Source: Liminaster sp964567855
GTDB lineage: Bacteria > Bacteroidota > Bacteroidia > Bacteroidales > UBA3663
Reading direction: 5' to 3'
Assembly: GCA_964567855.1 (NCBI GenBank)
Contig: CAZMOE010000010.1
Location: 13,566-77,565 of the forward strand
DNA length: 64,000 nt
The position numbers were made by a program, and so were the translations under genes. This document shows positions 17,372 to 26,878 of the stretch, piece after piece (position 1 is the stretch's first letter; each line of letters opens with the position of its first letter). The notes beneath the pieces were generated by a model. That model searched no databases and was not told the DNA's origin. It saw only the letters and a program-made list of their open reading frames with translations.

Positions 17372-19444
17372 ATGTACAGAAAAATTTCAACATTTATTAT
17401 CGCCTTTTGCCCTGTGGCAGGGCTTGCCTGTCAGGAGGCGGATACGCTTTCCTTCCGTTTGCATGAAGTCTGTGTCGAGCCGGATCCGTCGGTTTCCCGA
17501 TGGGAAGGTAGCACGCTTGTTTCTACCATTGCTGGCACTCCGCTTGCCCGTCTGGGAAATGCTCTCGATGTCCTCGCTCAGCTGCCGATGATGTCGGTTT
17601 CCGATGACGGCGTCTCCGTGCAGGGGCGCGGAACTCCGGAGATTTATATAGACGGTCATCCTGTGCATGATATTACGGAACTCCGTACGTTGCAGTCCGA
17701 CAATATCCGGAAAGTCGAATTACTGATGGCCCCGGGCGCGCAGTATGATGCCGCAGCTTGTTCCGTGCTGAAGATTACGACCCGCCGCAATTTCATTGCC
17801 GGACTTTCGGCCATGGAAGAGGCCGAAGTCAAGGCCCGCCGCCGCTGGAGCGCTTCGGATGAGCTTGTGTTGCGTTACTTTACCGGTAACTGGGAAATTT
17901 TCGGCGAGGGACTTTTATGGCATTCCGATTCGCAGGTGAAGGGAAGGACCGTCCAGCGGTTTCTTTATGAGGGGCGTCCGGTGGAAATCGGCAGTACCCA
18001 GAATCGCACGGCTCCAGCCAATGAGGCTGTGGGGCGCATCGGGTTCAACTATGCTGCCGGTGGAAAATCTTTCGGCGGATATTATCGTGCCGACCGTGTC
18101 CGCTCCCGGCTGTACAACACCGGCCGGGAGTGGATGGACGGAGAGCCGGAACTGTTGCGGACCATCCGTATGGGCAGTAACCGCCTGAACCGGTCGGTGG
18201 CCCTGTATTATGATGAAGAGGGTGAAGAGAAGCGCCATCTGCATTTCGACGGGGCGTTTCGCTGTCATGATATGAAAACTGACAGCGAAACCGCATATCC
18301 CTCTGCTTCCGGTTTGCCGGCAGTTTGCTCAGATCAGGATAACCCTTATCTTTTCGGGGCTGTGAAACTGTATGTCGAATTTCCCTGGAGCAGCGGCATG
18401 ATGACGCTCGGAACCGAGGATTCTTATACCCGGACCGATCTGGATTATAGGATGTCGAATGAAGCGGTCAGTGCCTATATTCCTTCCTCTTTTACCCGAA
18501 CCCGTCAAGAGGCCTATGCCGCATTCGTTTCCTGGCAACGCCGTTTCAAAAAAGTCGGTTTCAATGTCGGGGCAAGGTATGAGCATGCCGGTTATTCGTA
18601 TTCCGTCGATGGCGGAACGGGAATCTCTATGAGCCGGCGTGATAATTTTTTATCGCCCGATTTCTCCTGTGATATTAATTTTTCCGACGATGCGGCTTTG
18701 AGTTTCAGCTATCGGATGTCTGCCGTCCGCCCGCCCTATGCTCAGCTTACCGGCGGACTGGTCTACACCGGCCGGCATGAAATTGAGGGCGGTAATTCTG
18801 CATTACGCGATGAACACCGGCATTGTTTCCGTTTTTTCGGAATGTGGCATGACTTCATGGCGCAGATCGAATATTGTCGTGCCCGTGATACCTATGGATT
18901 TGTCAAGGAATTGTATCCGGCCTCCTCTCCGCAGGTGTTGATGCATCCGGTTAATCTGGATGTCTCTTCGATGTCGCTCTTCCTGATATGGAGCCGGAAA
19001 ATACGGGATTGGGTGCCCGACGTCACGTTGGGCTGTTCTCCCCAACGGCTTGCATGGAAAGGCGAGAGGTACGATTGCCCGATGTTCTCATATCGTTGGA
19101 ATAATATTTTTTCATTGCCCTGCCGCTGGATGCTGACTGCTGCGTTTTCGGGAAACAGCGCCGGACACATCCATACTCAGAAGTTCGGGGCTTCGTGGTT
19201 TGTCATGGATGTCAGTGTGCGAAAAACGTTTTTCAATGATTGTTTCGATGTACGCCTCGGCGTAAACAATATTTTCCGTACCGACCATAACGGGTGGATA
19301 CTGCGTAGTTGTGGAATTATTGCCGAAAAACATCAGTCGTATGACAGCCGCAGCGTGACGCTGACATTATCCTATAAGTTCCGGCCCCGCAAGAGCGGAT
19401 ATCTGGGCGGAGACGCTTCGGAAACAGAAGCGAAACGTCTTTGA
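17372..19444 (+). CDS. TonB-dependent receptor-like outer-membrane beta-barrel protein
   Basis: A 690-residue outer-membrane protein. A signal peptide ends near GLACQEA, followed by a plug-like domain (about 45-140) with NALDVLAQLPMMSVSDDG, IYIDGHPV and RKVELLMAPGAQYDAAA, then a long series of amphipathic beta strands to the C-terminus. There is no carboxypeptidase-D-like N-terminal extension, no SusD partner and no clear TonB box, so it belongs with the smaller OmpA/TonB-receptor-like barrel group and not with SusC. Its ligand is unknown. It has its own promoter and follows a membrane-bound HTH regulator that may control it. Confidence 0.8.
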   Translation: MYRKISTFIIAFCPVAGLACQEADTLSFRLHEVCVEPDPSVSRWEGSTLVSTIAGTPLARLGNALDVLAQLPMMSVSDDGVSVQGRGTPEIYIDGHPVHDITELRTLQSDNIRKVELLMAPGAQYDAAACSVLKITTRRNFIAGLSAMEEAEVKARRRWSASDELVLRYFTGNWEIFGEGLLWHSDSQVKGRTVQRFLYEGRPVEIGSTQNRTAPANEAVGRIGFNYAAGGKSFGGYYRADRVRSRLYNTGREWMDGEPELLRTIRMGSNRLNRSVALYYDEEGEEKRHLHFDGAFRCHDMKTDSETAYPSASGLPAVCSDQDNPYLFGAVKLYVEFPWSSGMMTLGTEDSYTRTDLDYRMSNEAVSAYIPSSFTRTRQEAYAAFVSWQRRFKKVGFNVGARYEHAGYSYSVDGGTGISMSRRDNFLSPDFSCDINFSDDAALSFSYRMSAVRPPYAQLTGGLVYTGRHEIEGGNSALRDEHRHCFRFFGMWHDFMAQIEYCRARDTYGFVKELYPASSPQVLMHPVNLDVSSMSLFLIWSRKIRDWVPDVTLGCSPQRLAWKGERYDCPMFSYRWNNIFSLPCRWMLTAAFSGNSAGHIHTQKFGASWFVMDVSVRKTFFNDCFDVRLGVNNIFRTDHNGWILRSCGIIAEKHQSYDSRSVTLTLSYKFRPRKSGYLGGDASETEAKRL

Positions 19445-19793
19445 AATGCTTTCGGAACCGCTTACCATTCATAGCGTTGGCGGTTTTCCGCCGGCAGGGA
19501 TAGGGTTACCGATGAACAGAGGCGGAATGGGCGAAACGGTTTGTCGCAATTGTCGGGCGGACATAGTCCGACCTGCAAATTATATGGTCTTCTGCCGGGT
19601 TATAGGAGGCTATTATCCGCCAAATTGCCTAAATGAAAGAAAAAAAGGGACTTGAATTGTAAAATCTGTGTATTTAATGTTGTAAAATTGAAAAAAATAA
19701 ACTATTTTTGCGCCCGATTTCCATGTGCAGGATTCTTGCAACAGAAAACCGGGTCTTGGGAATCATAGTGATCATTTATTTTTAATTTATTTT
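19445..19793 (+). other. Intergenic region before rpsA
   Basis: About 350 bp. It holds a GC hairpin (GGCGG at 19479-19483 with CCGCC at 19488-19492, TTTT loop), a weak 69-codon reading frame that I do not accept as a gene, and the rpsA promoter and leader. The last 30 bases of the leader are almost entirely A and T, as expected for a highly translated Bacteroidota gene without a Shine-Dalgarno site. Confidence 0.6.
19680..19710 (+). promoter_or_regulatory. Promoter of rpsA
   Basis: TATTTTTG at 19703-19710 matches the -7 consensus, with TTG at 19680-19682 about 20 bp upstream. It is about 85 bp before the accepted rpsA ATG, leaving an 80 nt leader where S1 autoregulation could act. Confidence 0.65.
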
Positions 19794-21578
19794 ATGTCTA
19801 ACAATTTAACAACCGCCATTGAAGATTTCAACTGGGAATCTTATGAAAAAGGCGAAATTCTTGGCGACAAGAGCGTAGAGGAACTGACGGCCAACTACGA
19901 AAAAACTTTAAGTGCTGTCAACAATAACGAGGTAATCAAAGGTACGGTGACTGCTATGGATAAGCGCGAAGTTATCGTTAACATTGGTTACAAGAGCGAA
20001 GGTGTTATCGCAGCTTCCGAATTTCGTTATAACCCCGATTTGAAAGTCGGCGACGAGGTTGAGGTTTTCATCGAATCTCAGGAAAACAAGGCCGGCCAGC
20101 TCGTACTTTCTCACAAGAAGGCCCGTGCAACCTCTTCTTGGGCTCGTGTGAACGAAGCTCTTGAAAATGATGAAATCATCAAGGGTTTTGTAAAGTGCCG
20201 CACAAAGGGTGGTATGATTGTCGATGTCTTCGGTATCGAGGCATTCTTGCCCGGTTCGCAAATCGATGTCAAGCCCATTCGCGACTATGATGTCTTTGTC
20301 AACAAGACGATGGAATTCAAGATCGTCAAGATCAATCATGAATATAAGAATGTAGTAGTTTCTCATAAGGCCCTCATTGAAGCTGAAATCGAGGCCCAGA
20401 AGAAGGAAATCATGTCTCATCTTCAGAAGGGTCAGATCCTTGAAGGTACCGTCAAGAACATCACTTCTTATGGCGTGTTCATCGATCTCGGCGGCGTAGA
20501 CGGTTTGATTCACATTACGGATCTTTCTTGGGGCCGTATCAACAAACCTGAAGAGATTGTTGCTCTCGATCAGAAGTTGAACGTCGTTATTTTGGATTTC
20601 GACGATGAGAAGAAGCGCATCGCTCTTGGTTTGAAGCAGCTTACTCCTCATCCGTGGGATGCCCTTAGCGAAGAACTCAAGGTCGGCGATAAGGTGAACG
20701 GTAAAGTGGTTGTCATGACTGATTACGGTGCATTCGTAGAGATCGCCACCGGTGTCGAAGGCCTTATCCACGTATCTGAAATGTCTTGGTCTCAGCATTT
20801 GCGCTCCGCTCAGGATATTTTGAAGGTCGGCGACGATGTGGAAGCCGTTATTTTGACTCTTGATCGCACTGAACGTAAGATGAGCCTCGGCTTGAAGCAG
20901 CTCAAGGCCGATCCGTGGGAAAAGATCGAAGAGAAGTATGCTGTCGGTTCCGTTCATACGGCTCGCGTACGTAACTTCACGAACTTCGGTGTATTTGTTG
21001 AAATCGAAGATGGCGTAGACGGTTTGATTCACATTTCCGATCTTTCTTGGACGAAGAAGATCAAGCATCCGTCTGAGTTTACCCAGATCGGCGCTTCTAT
21101 CGATGTTCAGGTTCTTGAAATCGACAAGGAGAACCGTCGTCTCAGCCTCGGTCACAAGCAGCTCGAAGCTAATCCGTGGGATGAGTACGAAGGTATCTAT
21201 ACCGTAGGCTCCGTTCATACCGGCAAGGTAGTCGAGATGATGGACAAGGGCGCTGTGATTTCTCTCCAGGAAGGTGTAGAAGGTTTCGCTACTCCCAAGC
21301 ATTTGGTTAAGCAGGACGGCACGACTGCCGCAACCGGCGAGGAACTTGAATTCAAGGTAATTGAGTTCAATAAGGACCAGAAGCGCGTGATCCTTTCTCA
21401 CAGCCGTATTTTCGAGGACGAGGCTAAGGCTGAGGCCAAGAAGGAGGCTGCTGCCAAGAAGGCCGCTAAGAAAGAGGCTGCCAAGAAAGACAGCGTAGTT
21501 ATGCCGACAATCGAAAAGGCTACATTGGGCGATATCGATGCTCTTGCAGCTTTGAAGGAGAAGCTTTCCGGTAAATAA
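19794..21578 (+). CDS. rpsA: 30S ribosomal protein S1
   Basis: A 594-residue RNA-binding protein of the small ribosomal subunit that helps load mRNA. Six S1/OB-fold repeats are visible; the best conserved contain GVFIDLGGVDGLIHITDLSW, GAFVEIATGVEGLIHVSEMSW and GVFVEIEDGVDGLIHISDLSW. After the last repeat comes a Lys/Ala/Glu-rich tail (about 545-575) that could bind RNA. The frame is open back to 19725, but the ATG at 19794 gives the normal S1 N-terminus MSNNLTTAIEDFNWESYEKG and follows an AT-rich leader. Codon use is strongly biased, as for a highly expressed gene. It is monocistronic, with its own promoter and a strong terminator. Confidence 0.96.
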   Translation: MSNNLTTAIEDFNWESYEKGEILGDKSVEELTANYEKTLSAVNNNEVIKGTVTAMDKREVIVNIGYKSEGVIAASEFRYNPDLKVGDEVEVFIESQENKAGQLVLSHKKARATSSWARVNEALENDEIIKGFVKCRTKGGMIVDVFGIEAFLPGSQIDVKPIRDYDVFVNKTMEFKIVKINHEYKNVVVSHKALIEAEIEAQKKEIMSHLQKGQILEGTVKNITSYGVFIDLGGVDGLIHITDLSWGRINKPEEIVALDQKLNVVILDFDDEKKRIALGLKQLTPHPWDALSEELKVGDKVNGKVVVMTDYGAFVEIATGVEGLIHVSEMSWSQHLRSAQDILKVGDDVEAVILTLDRTERKMSLGLKQLKADPWEKIEEKYAVGSVHTARVRNFTNFGVFVEIEDGVDGLIHISDLSWTKKIKHPSEFTQIGASIDVQVLEIDKENRRLSLGHKQLEANPWDEYEGIYTVGSVHTGKVVEMMDKGAVISLQEGVEGFATPKHLVKQDGTTAATGEELEFKVIEFNKDQKRVILSHSRIFEDEAKAEAKKEAAAKKAAKKEAAKKDSVVMPTIEKATLGDIDALAALKEKLSGK

Positions 21579-21682
21579 ATTCGGAAATTGTGTCGTAGGT
21601 TCCCGTTTGAATGTCCATGAAAATGGTCCGGACGGCGAAGCGACAGATGATAAGTAAATACAACGGTTTGGTTGTATGATTA

Positions 21683-21728
21683 AAACAGACAATGCATGAG
21701 TGAAAAGTTGTGCATTGTCTGTTTTTTT
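21683..21728 (+). terminator. Rho-independent terminator of rpsA
   Basis: A perfect 14-bp stem: AAACAGACAATGCA at 21683-21696 pairs with TGCATTGTCTGTTT at 21711-21724, and the T run continues to 21728. It begins about 105 bp after the rpsA stop. Confidence 0.9.
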
Positions 21729-21995
21729 GTTTCTGCGGACTCTTTTTCCGGGAGATTTTTCCTATGAATGCTTACATATATAAGATCCACTTTTGAATTG
21801 GCCCGCTTTTCATTGAAAAGTATTGTCGATTGTATGTTTTGACCGGTGCGTTTTGTGATAAAACGCTCTCTATAATATCCGGATTTTTCAATAAACTATA
21901 AATATTAAATAGAAAAATAGAACTTTCAAATAAAAATGTATGGAAGTTGAAGTTATTTTTATTATTTTTGCACTAAATAATACTTCTCTTGTTAT
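21729..21995. other. AT-rich spacer with a perfect hairpin and a -7-like box
   Basis: GCGTTTT at 21848-21854 pairs with AAAACGC at 21860-21866 around a 5-base loop; no T run follows. TATTTTTG at 21963-21970 fits a -7 box, but no well-spaced -33 element is seen. No coding region was found. Confidence 0.4.
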
Positions 21996-22241
21996 ATGGA
22001 GTGCTTGAAAATTATGACCATATCTGCAATGGTCTTTATGTATGGAAGCATGGATCTTCTGCATCGGAAAATATTGTGTGTGATATTGTTCTGCATTTTT
22101 AGCGGAGGTGCTGATCTGATTGCATGGAGTCTTAAATGTTGCGGGAAAATTGAAAAATCTGGTTCTCGGGTGTGGAATTTTATTCTGTTTGAGATGATTC
22201 TCCGGAAAAGAGATTATTGGTTTGCCGGAAATGGTCGATGA
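21996..22241 (+). CDS. Possible small hydrophobic protein, doubtful
   Basis: An 81-codon reading frame with a hydrophobic N-terminal half (about residues 28-48) and a basic C-terminus. It starts 26 bp after a -7-like box and ends just before the PrsW-family gene, which is the only support. Codon use is AT-rich, like the surrounding non-coding DNA. I recognise no family. It may simply be leader sequence of the next gene. Confidence 0.25.
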   Translation: MECLKIMTISAMVFMYGSMDLLHRKILCVILFCIFSGGADLIAWSLKCCGKIEKSGSRVWNFILFEMILRKRDYWFAGNGR

Positions 22242-22255
22242 TGTAATAATTGAAG

Positions 22256-23005
22256 ATGATGAAAAATACGATATTGATATTTATAGCCTTGTTGCCGGTG
22301 CTGTTATTGCTGTTTTATATTTATAAAAGAGATAAATATCAGCCTGAACCTGTGAAACAGATTCTCAAGGCTTTCTTTTATGGTACAGGATCTGTGGTGA
22401 TGGCTCTCCTTTTGGCAGAACCTTTGTCAATATATACTTTGGATTCCATGCCTATTATGGAAAAGTTACGTAAGGCTTTTTTAGAGGCGGCAATACCGGA
22501 GGAGATCGCTAAATTTGTCTTATTATGGCTGTTTTTGAGAAAGAATCGCTATTTTGATGAAAAGGTGGATGGCATCGTATACGCAGTGTGTGTTTCCTTG
22601 GGATTTGCAGCAGTAGAGAATGTGTTGTATCTGTTTGATAATTATGATAGTTGGTTGCAAGTCGGATTTGTTCGCGCTTTGTTTGCCGTGCCGGGACATT
22701 TCGGGTTTGGTGTGCTGATGGGTTACTATTATTCATTGGTGAGTTTTTCATCTTTACCGTCTTTAAAAAACAGGATTCTGGTATTGCTGGCACCGATTCT
22801 TGCCCATGGAGCGTATGATTTTATTTTGTTTGTGATAGAATGTGTACATCCGATTTTTATATTGATGTTGTTCATTTATTTTCTTGTATTATGTTTTCGA
22901 TTACATATATTGTGCAGAAAAAAGATCAATCATTTGTTGCAATTGGATGAAGAGACACTTGTGGAAACTTTTGAAGAAAAAAGCGGAGAAGAGCGGCATT
23001 TGTGA
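22256..23005 (+). CDS. PrsW-family intramembrane metalloprotease
   Basis: A 249-residue multi-pass membrane protein from the ATG at 22256; the ATG at 22259 is equally possible. Conserved PrsW features are IPEEIAKF with the paired Glu, GFAAVENVLY, GHFGFGVLMGYYYS and ILAHGAYDF, which together supply the Glu and His residues of the proposed metal site. About seven hydrophobic segments can be seen. PrsW proteases cleave membrane proteins such as anti-sigma factors (RsiW in Bacillus), but no sigma or anti-sigma gene is nearby, so the substrate is unknown. It stands alone between rpsA and the pectin locus, in AT-richer DNA. Confidence 0.88.
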   Translation: MMKNTILIFIALLPVLLLLFYIYKRDKYQPEPVKQILKAFFYGTGSVVMALLLAEPLSIYTLDSMPIMEKLRKAFLEAAIPEEIAKFVLLWLFLRKNRYFDEKVDGIVYAVCVSLGFAAVENVLYLFDNYDSWLQVGFVRALFAVPGHFGFGVLMGYYYSLVSFSSLPSLKNRILVLLAPILAHGAYDFILFVIECVHPIFILMLFIYFLVLCFRLHILCRKKINHLLQLDEETLVETFEEKSGEERHL

Positions 23006-23599
23006 TACTGGGTTAGTCGGGGAAACTGTTGCAGCGGAATGCTGAGGGTAATTCTTGGAGGATCGGTCGCAGATGTTTGGAATAAAGTTGTGCTATTTGA
23101 TTGTGTTTCAGTTTTATAAATTACATTATATAAATGGGCCGGACGATAGAATGGTATTTTGTGAATGGTGATTTGGGCTTGAATCTGAAATGAGGATTTC
23201 CGTGCAGATTTGTGTGTGCGGGACAGAATTGGGTAGGGGCGGATAAATTGGTATTTATCGGTCTTTTTTTTGACAGAATCTGTTTTAATATGGATATTTC
23301 GGTTTATCTCCGTCCGTTATGAGGCTTTTGCAACATGAATCGTGAATCATCTATGAGCGAGTTGGTTATAATGAATTTCATAGGATGGCGCATATCTCCG
23401 GCTTCCATTTGTTCCGATTTATTATTAAGTAAAAAGATTTTTAAAAGGACTTTTTTCGATGAAAGTGATGGCTGTTTCTGGAAAATTTATTATCTTCGCC
23501 AAGTGAAAAGAGATCTCTCCGTCGGGAGGTTTTTCTTTTTCTTGGAAATATGTAGAAATATTAATTGAATCTATATCATAAAACAAATAATAATCGGCC
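23006..23599. other. Gene-poor region with a small terminator-like hairpin
   Basis: About 590 bp with no convincing gene; a 77-codon frame at 23335-23568 lacks any family feature. TATCTTCG at 23491-23498 is a weak -7-like box. It is followed by a short hairpin (CTCC 23517-23520 with GGAG 23525-23528) and a T-rich run, ahead of the small gene at 23600. This could be an attenuator or a small-RNA terminator, but the stem is only 4 bp. Confidence 0.35.
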
Positions 23600-23848
23600 A
23601 TGGAATGTTCCATACGCATTTTCAACGACTACGCAGTGGTGAAATCGGATGATGCCAGTTTGGGTACTTTGAAGTTTGATATGTCACTGCCCTATTGTAA
23701 GATTTTTGAAACAACCAGGCAACAGAGCCGTGATTATGTGGAGGAACTTGTTCGTTGGTGTGGAGCGCGTCCTGACAATATTGATACTATTGTAAAGAGT
23801 ATTTTGCTTTACGTTTCGGTTAAGAGGCGGGAGGCCGGGTTGAAATAA
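23600..23848 (+). CDS. Small hypothetical protein
   Basis: An 82-residue protein with mixed charged and hydrophobic composition, no signal peptide and no transmembrane segment. The C-terminal half looks helical (YVEELVRWC onward, ending in VKRREAGLK). I recognise no family. The frame has reasonable codon use, an ATG start and no competing frame, so it may be real. It stands alone ahead of the pectin locus and has no visible link to it. Confidence 0.5.
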   Translation: MECSIRIFNDYAVVKSDDASLGTLKFDMSLPYCKIFETTRQQSRDYVEELVRWCGARPDNIDTIVKSILLYVSVKRREAGLK

Positions 23849-24074
23849 CCGCTTACTTTTTTGTATCGGCTGTTCCTGTTTCGATTCGGATCATGAAAAG
23901 ATTTAGATGAGTAGTTTCGGATGCCGGTGTTTCGATTGTCGGTGTATGTTTTGATAAATCTGCTGAAAGATCTATGTCTTGGCTGTCAGATTTATCTGTT
24001 TTATTTGTAAAATACAACTGGCCGATGAAAGTTGATAAAGATAGTTTATAAATTGTCGAAATTCTAAAAACATT

Positions 24075-26141
24075 ATGAGAAAAGTTATCCTTACATTTAT
24101 ATCATTGATATTGTTCACCGGTATAAACGCGACAGATTTTACCGAGACATTTTCCGGATTGAATTCTTCAACGGCAGCGGACGGTAAACACAGCTTTGAT
24201 CTTGGTGAATGGACTTTCAGTGGTATGGCATACGGAAGTTCTGCACTAAAATTCAACAAAAACGGTGCATATATCATATCTCCGAAATTGGATAACATCA
24301 CTAAGGTAAGTTTTACTTATCGTTCCGGTGGAAGCAATAAGAAAATGACCGTGGCTTATTCTACGGATGGTGCGACTTGGACCGAAATCGATAATTTTAC
24401 GATTGCCAGTAGTTCAAGTACTTTTGCCACATGGACTAAAAATGTTGCTCTCGGGGATGTTGAGGGGGTACAGTTTCGTATTCTTGCCGCTTCATCGAAT
24501 TGTTATATAAAAGTGTTCAAGGTTTCGGATGATGTTGTGGATGGTGGGCATGATTACTCCGATGATCCTGATTATAAGACTGATGGCGTGTGGATACCTA
24601 CAAAAGCATTCCCGGAAGCGAAGAAGATATATTATATCAGTCCTGCCGGCAATGATGAAACGGGAGACGGATCGAAAGAGAAGCCTTGGTATAACATTGC
24701 AAAAGCCTATGAGAATGCCATTCCCGGTACGCATATCATTTGTCGCGGCGGGAAATATCATATTGATAAATATGGCCCGGATGGCAAACTTACCGTGCGT
24801 ATGAATAAGGTGGGAACGGCTGAAAACCCTATCGTGATACGGTGCTATGATGGAGAACTGCCTGTGTTTGATTTCGAACAACAGCTTTTCGATTGTAATC
24901 GGGACAAATCGAAGGTAGGCGACCGCGGAATCGCTCTTACCGGTGATTACCATATTATATATGGGATCCATATTACTCATGCTGCCGACAACGGGATAAA
25001 ACTTGAAGGAAATCATAACCGGATAGAACGCTGCGAGTTTTCTTATAATCTTGATACAGGCATACAGCTCGGTTTCGGTCATGATTTTTCGGCTTCTGGG
25101 TTCGGATCGAAAAATGACGGCAGCCATTGTGCATATAATGACATTATCGACTGCGATTCTCACCATAATTGCGATTTCGACATGAACTATGGTTCCGATG
25201 CTGACGGATTTGCATGCAAGATGCACAATGGCAAAGGTAACCGATTCATTCGTTGTCGGGCATGGCGCAATAGTGATGATGCGTGGGATCTTTATGAAAC
25301 TGATTATGACGTCATTCTTGCCGAATGTTGGGCGTGGGAGTCTGGAAATGCCTCAGATCATTTTTGGGTAAAAGATTATCTTGACGGCAGTGCCTCCTTT
25401 TCCGGTAATGGCAATGGTATCAAACTCGGCGGCAATGGTAGTGGCGGCTCTTCCGTTGGCGTTCATTATGCTTTCAATTGTATTGCTTTCGGATGCGACA
25501 AAACCGGTTCTGTGAAAGGTTTTGACTGTAATAGTCATAAAGGTGGCCATGTGCTCGTTGGCTGTCTCGGTTTTGACAATGGCTATGATTTCATGTTTGA
25601 ATCGGGCGGTTCTGCAACAAATACATTTTTTTATAATAACATCTGTCTGGGCAGACAAGAAATATGTGTCGGGCAGGATGACTATAACGCCATCATAAAT
25701 TCTCCTTCTAAAAATGGCTGGACGTCACATCTGGTGCAGGATTTCTCAAAAGATGATTTCCAGTCTCTGGATGAGGACGATGCCATGGCACCGCGTTCAG
25801 TGGACGGTTCTTTCCCTCGTAAATTTGGTAGGCTGAACAAGGAAAGCGCTCTTATCGATGCAGGTATTGCAGAAAATGACATTACCACCGCCCTCGTAAG
25901 GAATACTTATGCCTCCCTCATTGCTGATTTTCCTTTTCTTGAACAACCTGTAACCGGTGATGCGCGCGATCTTGGACCATACGAATTCAAAGATTATACA
26001 TCTTCGTGTATTGAGACAATAGTCTCTGCTCCGGATAGTTGTTGCTGCGACAATGCGGTCTATAATATTTCGGGTCAACGGGTATCGTTAGGATATAAGG
26101 GGCTCGTGATAATGAACGGGAAAAAATATATTTTGAAATAA
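24075..26141 (+). CDS. Secreted pectate lyase, polysaccharide lyase family 9
   Basis: A 688-residue secreted enzyme. Signal peptide (about 1-19), an N-terminal beta-sandwich domain (about 20-155), then a right-handed parallel beta-helix (about 185-630). The family 9 core is visible as NYGSDADGFACKMHNGKGN (about 371-389) and CRAWRNSDDAWDLYE, which carry the Asp ligands for calcium and the Lys that acts as base in PL9 enzymes. PL9 enzymes cleave homogalacturonan by beta-elimination. The C-terminus YNISGQRV...KGLVIMNGKKYILK resembles a short type IX secretion sorting signal also seen on two downstream proteins. It opens the pectin locus. No strong promoter match is close to its start. Confidence 0.85.
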   Translation: MRKVILTFISLILFTGINATDFTETFSGLNSSTAADGKHSFDLGEWTFSGMAYGSSALKFNKNGAYIISPKLDNITKVSFTYRSGGSNKKMTVAYSTDGATWTEIDNFTIASSSSTFATWTKNVALGDVEGVQFRILAASSNCYIKVFKVSDDVVDGGHDYSDDPDYKTDGVWIPTKAFPEAKKIYYISPAGNDETGDGSKEKPWYNIAKAYENAIPGTHIICRGGKYHIDKYGPDGKLTVRMNKVGTAENPIVIRCYDGELPVFDFEQQLFDCNRDKSKVGDRGIALTGDYHIIYGIHITHAADNGIKLEGNHNRIERCEFSYNLDTGIQLGFGHDFSASGFGSKNDGSHCAYNDIIDCDSHHNCDFDMNYGSDADGFACKMHNGKGNRFIRCRAWRNSDDAWDLYETDYDVILAECWAWESGNASDHFWVKDYLDGSASFSGNGNGIKLGGNGSGGSSVGVHYAFNCIAFGCDKTGSVKGFDCNSHKGGHVLVGCLGFDNGYDFMFESGGSATNTFFYNNICLGRQEICVGQDDYNAIINSPSKNGWTSHLVQDFSKDDFQSLDEDDAMAPRSVDGSFPRKFGRLNKESALIDAGIAENDITTALVRNTYASLIADFPFLEQPVTGDARDLGPYEFKDYTSSCIETIVSAPDSCCCDNAVYNISGQRVSLGYKGLVIMNGKKYILK

Positions 26142-26878
26142 GTGTCCGATGTTTTAAAATAGCATGCTTCCAGAAAATAGACAATGTGTCTGGTATCGGT
26201 TTTGGGATACATTTGGGATGGGAAACAGTCTCGACCTTTGTTAATGTGTTTAGACCGATTCATGTATTTTGATCGCGATCTGTATTTTCTTGTCTGGATG
26301 TGGAAGATGGGCCCTAAGAGAATCGTTTTATGAAAAGCCAGCATTTTTTTGTTTGATCGGCAATACGATGACCTGCTCATTATTATTGTTAGTTGGCGGA
26401 TAATTGTATGTATTTTTCTTTTTGCATCTGATGTATGTGTGTAGGTATGTACTTCGGCATGTCTGAAGCAGTGTAGCTATGATTAAAGAGTATATTGATT
26501 CGTTTGTATGGGAGGACTTTTATATTTCTTGGCTGGCTTTACGAGATTTGTGATATTTTCTTGAATGACATTTTACTATTATGCCGATATTTCCACCTGC
26601 TTATGTAAATGGGAGAGGTGGAATAATTATTCATGTCAAAAAATACGACTTTATTGTTGTGATATGATTTTGAAATCGCTCCGGGATCATCGAAAGAATA
26701 CAAATTGCTATCTGCTGCCCCGATTTTTCCCATGTCAATGGTATTTGAACATCTTTTTTCTACTAAATTTAATATACAATGAATAATTAATATTATATTT
26801 GCCGTGGAAATTATCGCTTCATTCTCACTCATGTTTGACACAAAAATCAAATTATACACAATCAAAACATTTTTAACC
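26142..26878 (+). other. Long intergenic region with the promoter of the next gene
   Basis: About 740 bp with no convincing gene. Most of it is AT-rich with no clear hairpin. TATATTTG at 26794-26801 is a -7 box for the next gene and is followed by a leader of about 75 nt ending TTTTTAACC before the ATG at 26879. Confidence 0.5.
26794..26801 (+). promoter_or_regulatory. -7 box for the unknown secreted protein
   Basis: TATATTTG matches the TAnnTTTG consensus. A transcript starting a few bases later would exclude upstream in-frame starts such as the GTG at 26804, which supports the ATG at 26879. The -33 element is not obvious. Confidence 0.5.

Noticed and set aside
19446..19655. A 69-codon frame with four Cys residues after the TonB-receptor-like gene
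   Set aside because: CRNC followed by two later Cys residues looks faintly like a zinc site, but spacing and surrounding sequence fit no family, and it lies in hairpin-rich spacer DNA before the rpsA promoter.
19908..21692. A 594-codon minus-strand frame opposite rpsA
   Set aside because: rpsA is unmistakable on the + strand. The antisense frame starts beyond the terminator and has no recognisable feature.
23335..23568. A 77-codon frame upstream of the small hypothetical gene
   Set aside because: Its composition matches the AT-rich spacer, it has no family feature, and it covers a -7-like box and hairpin.
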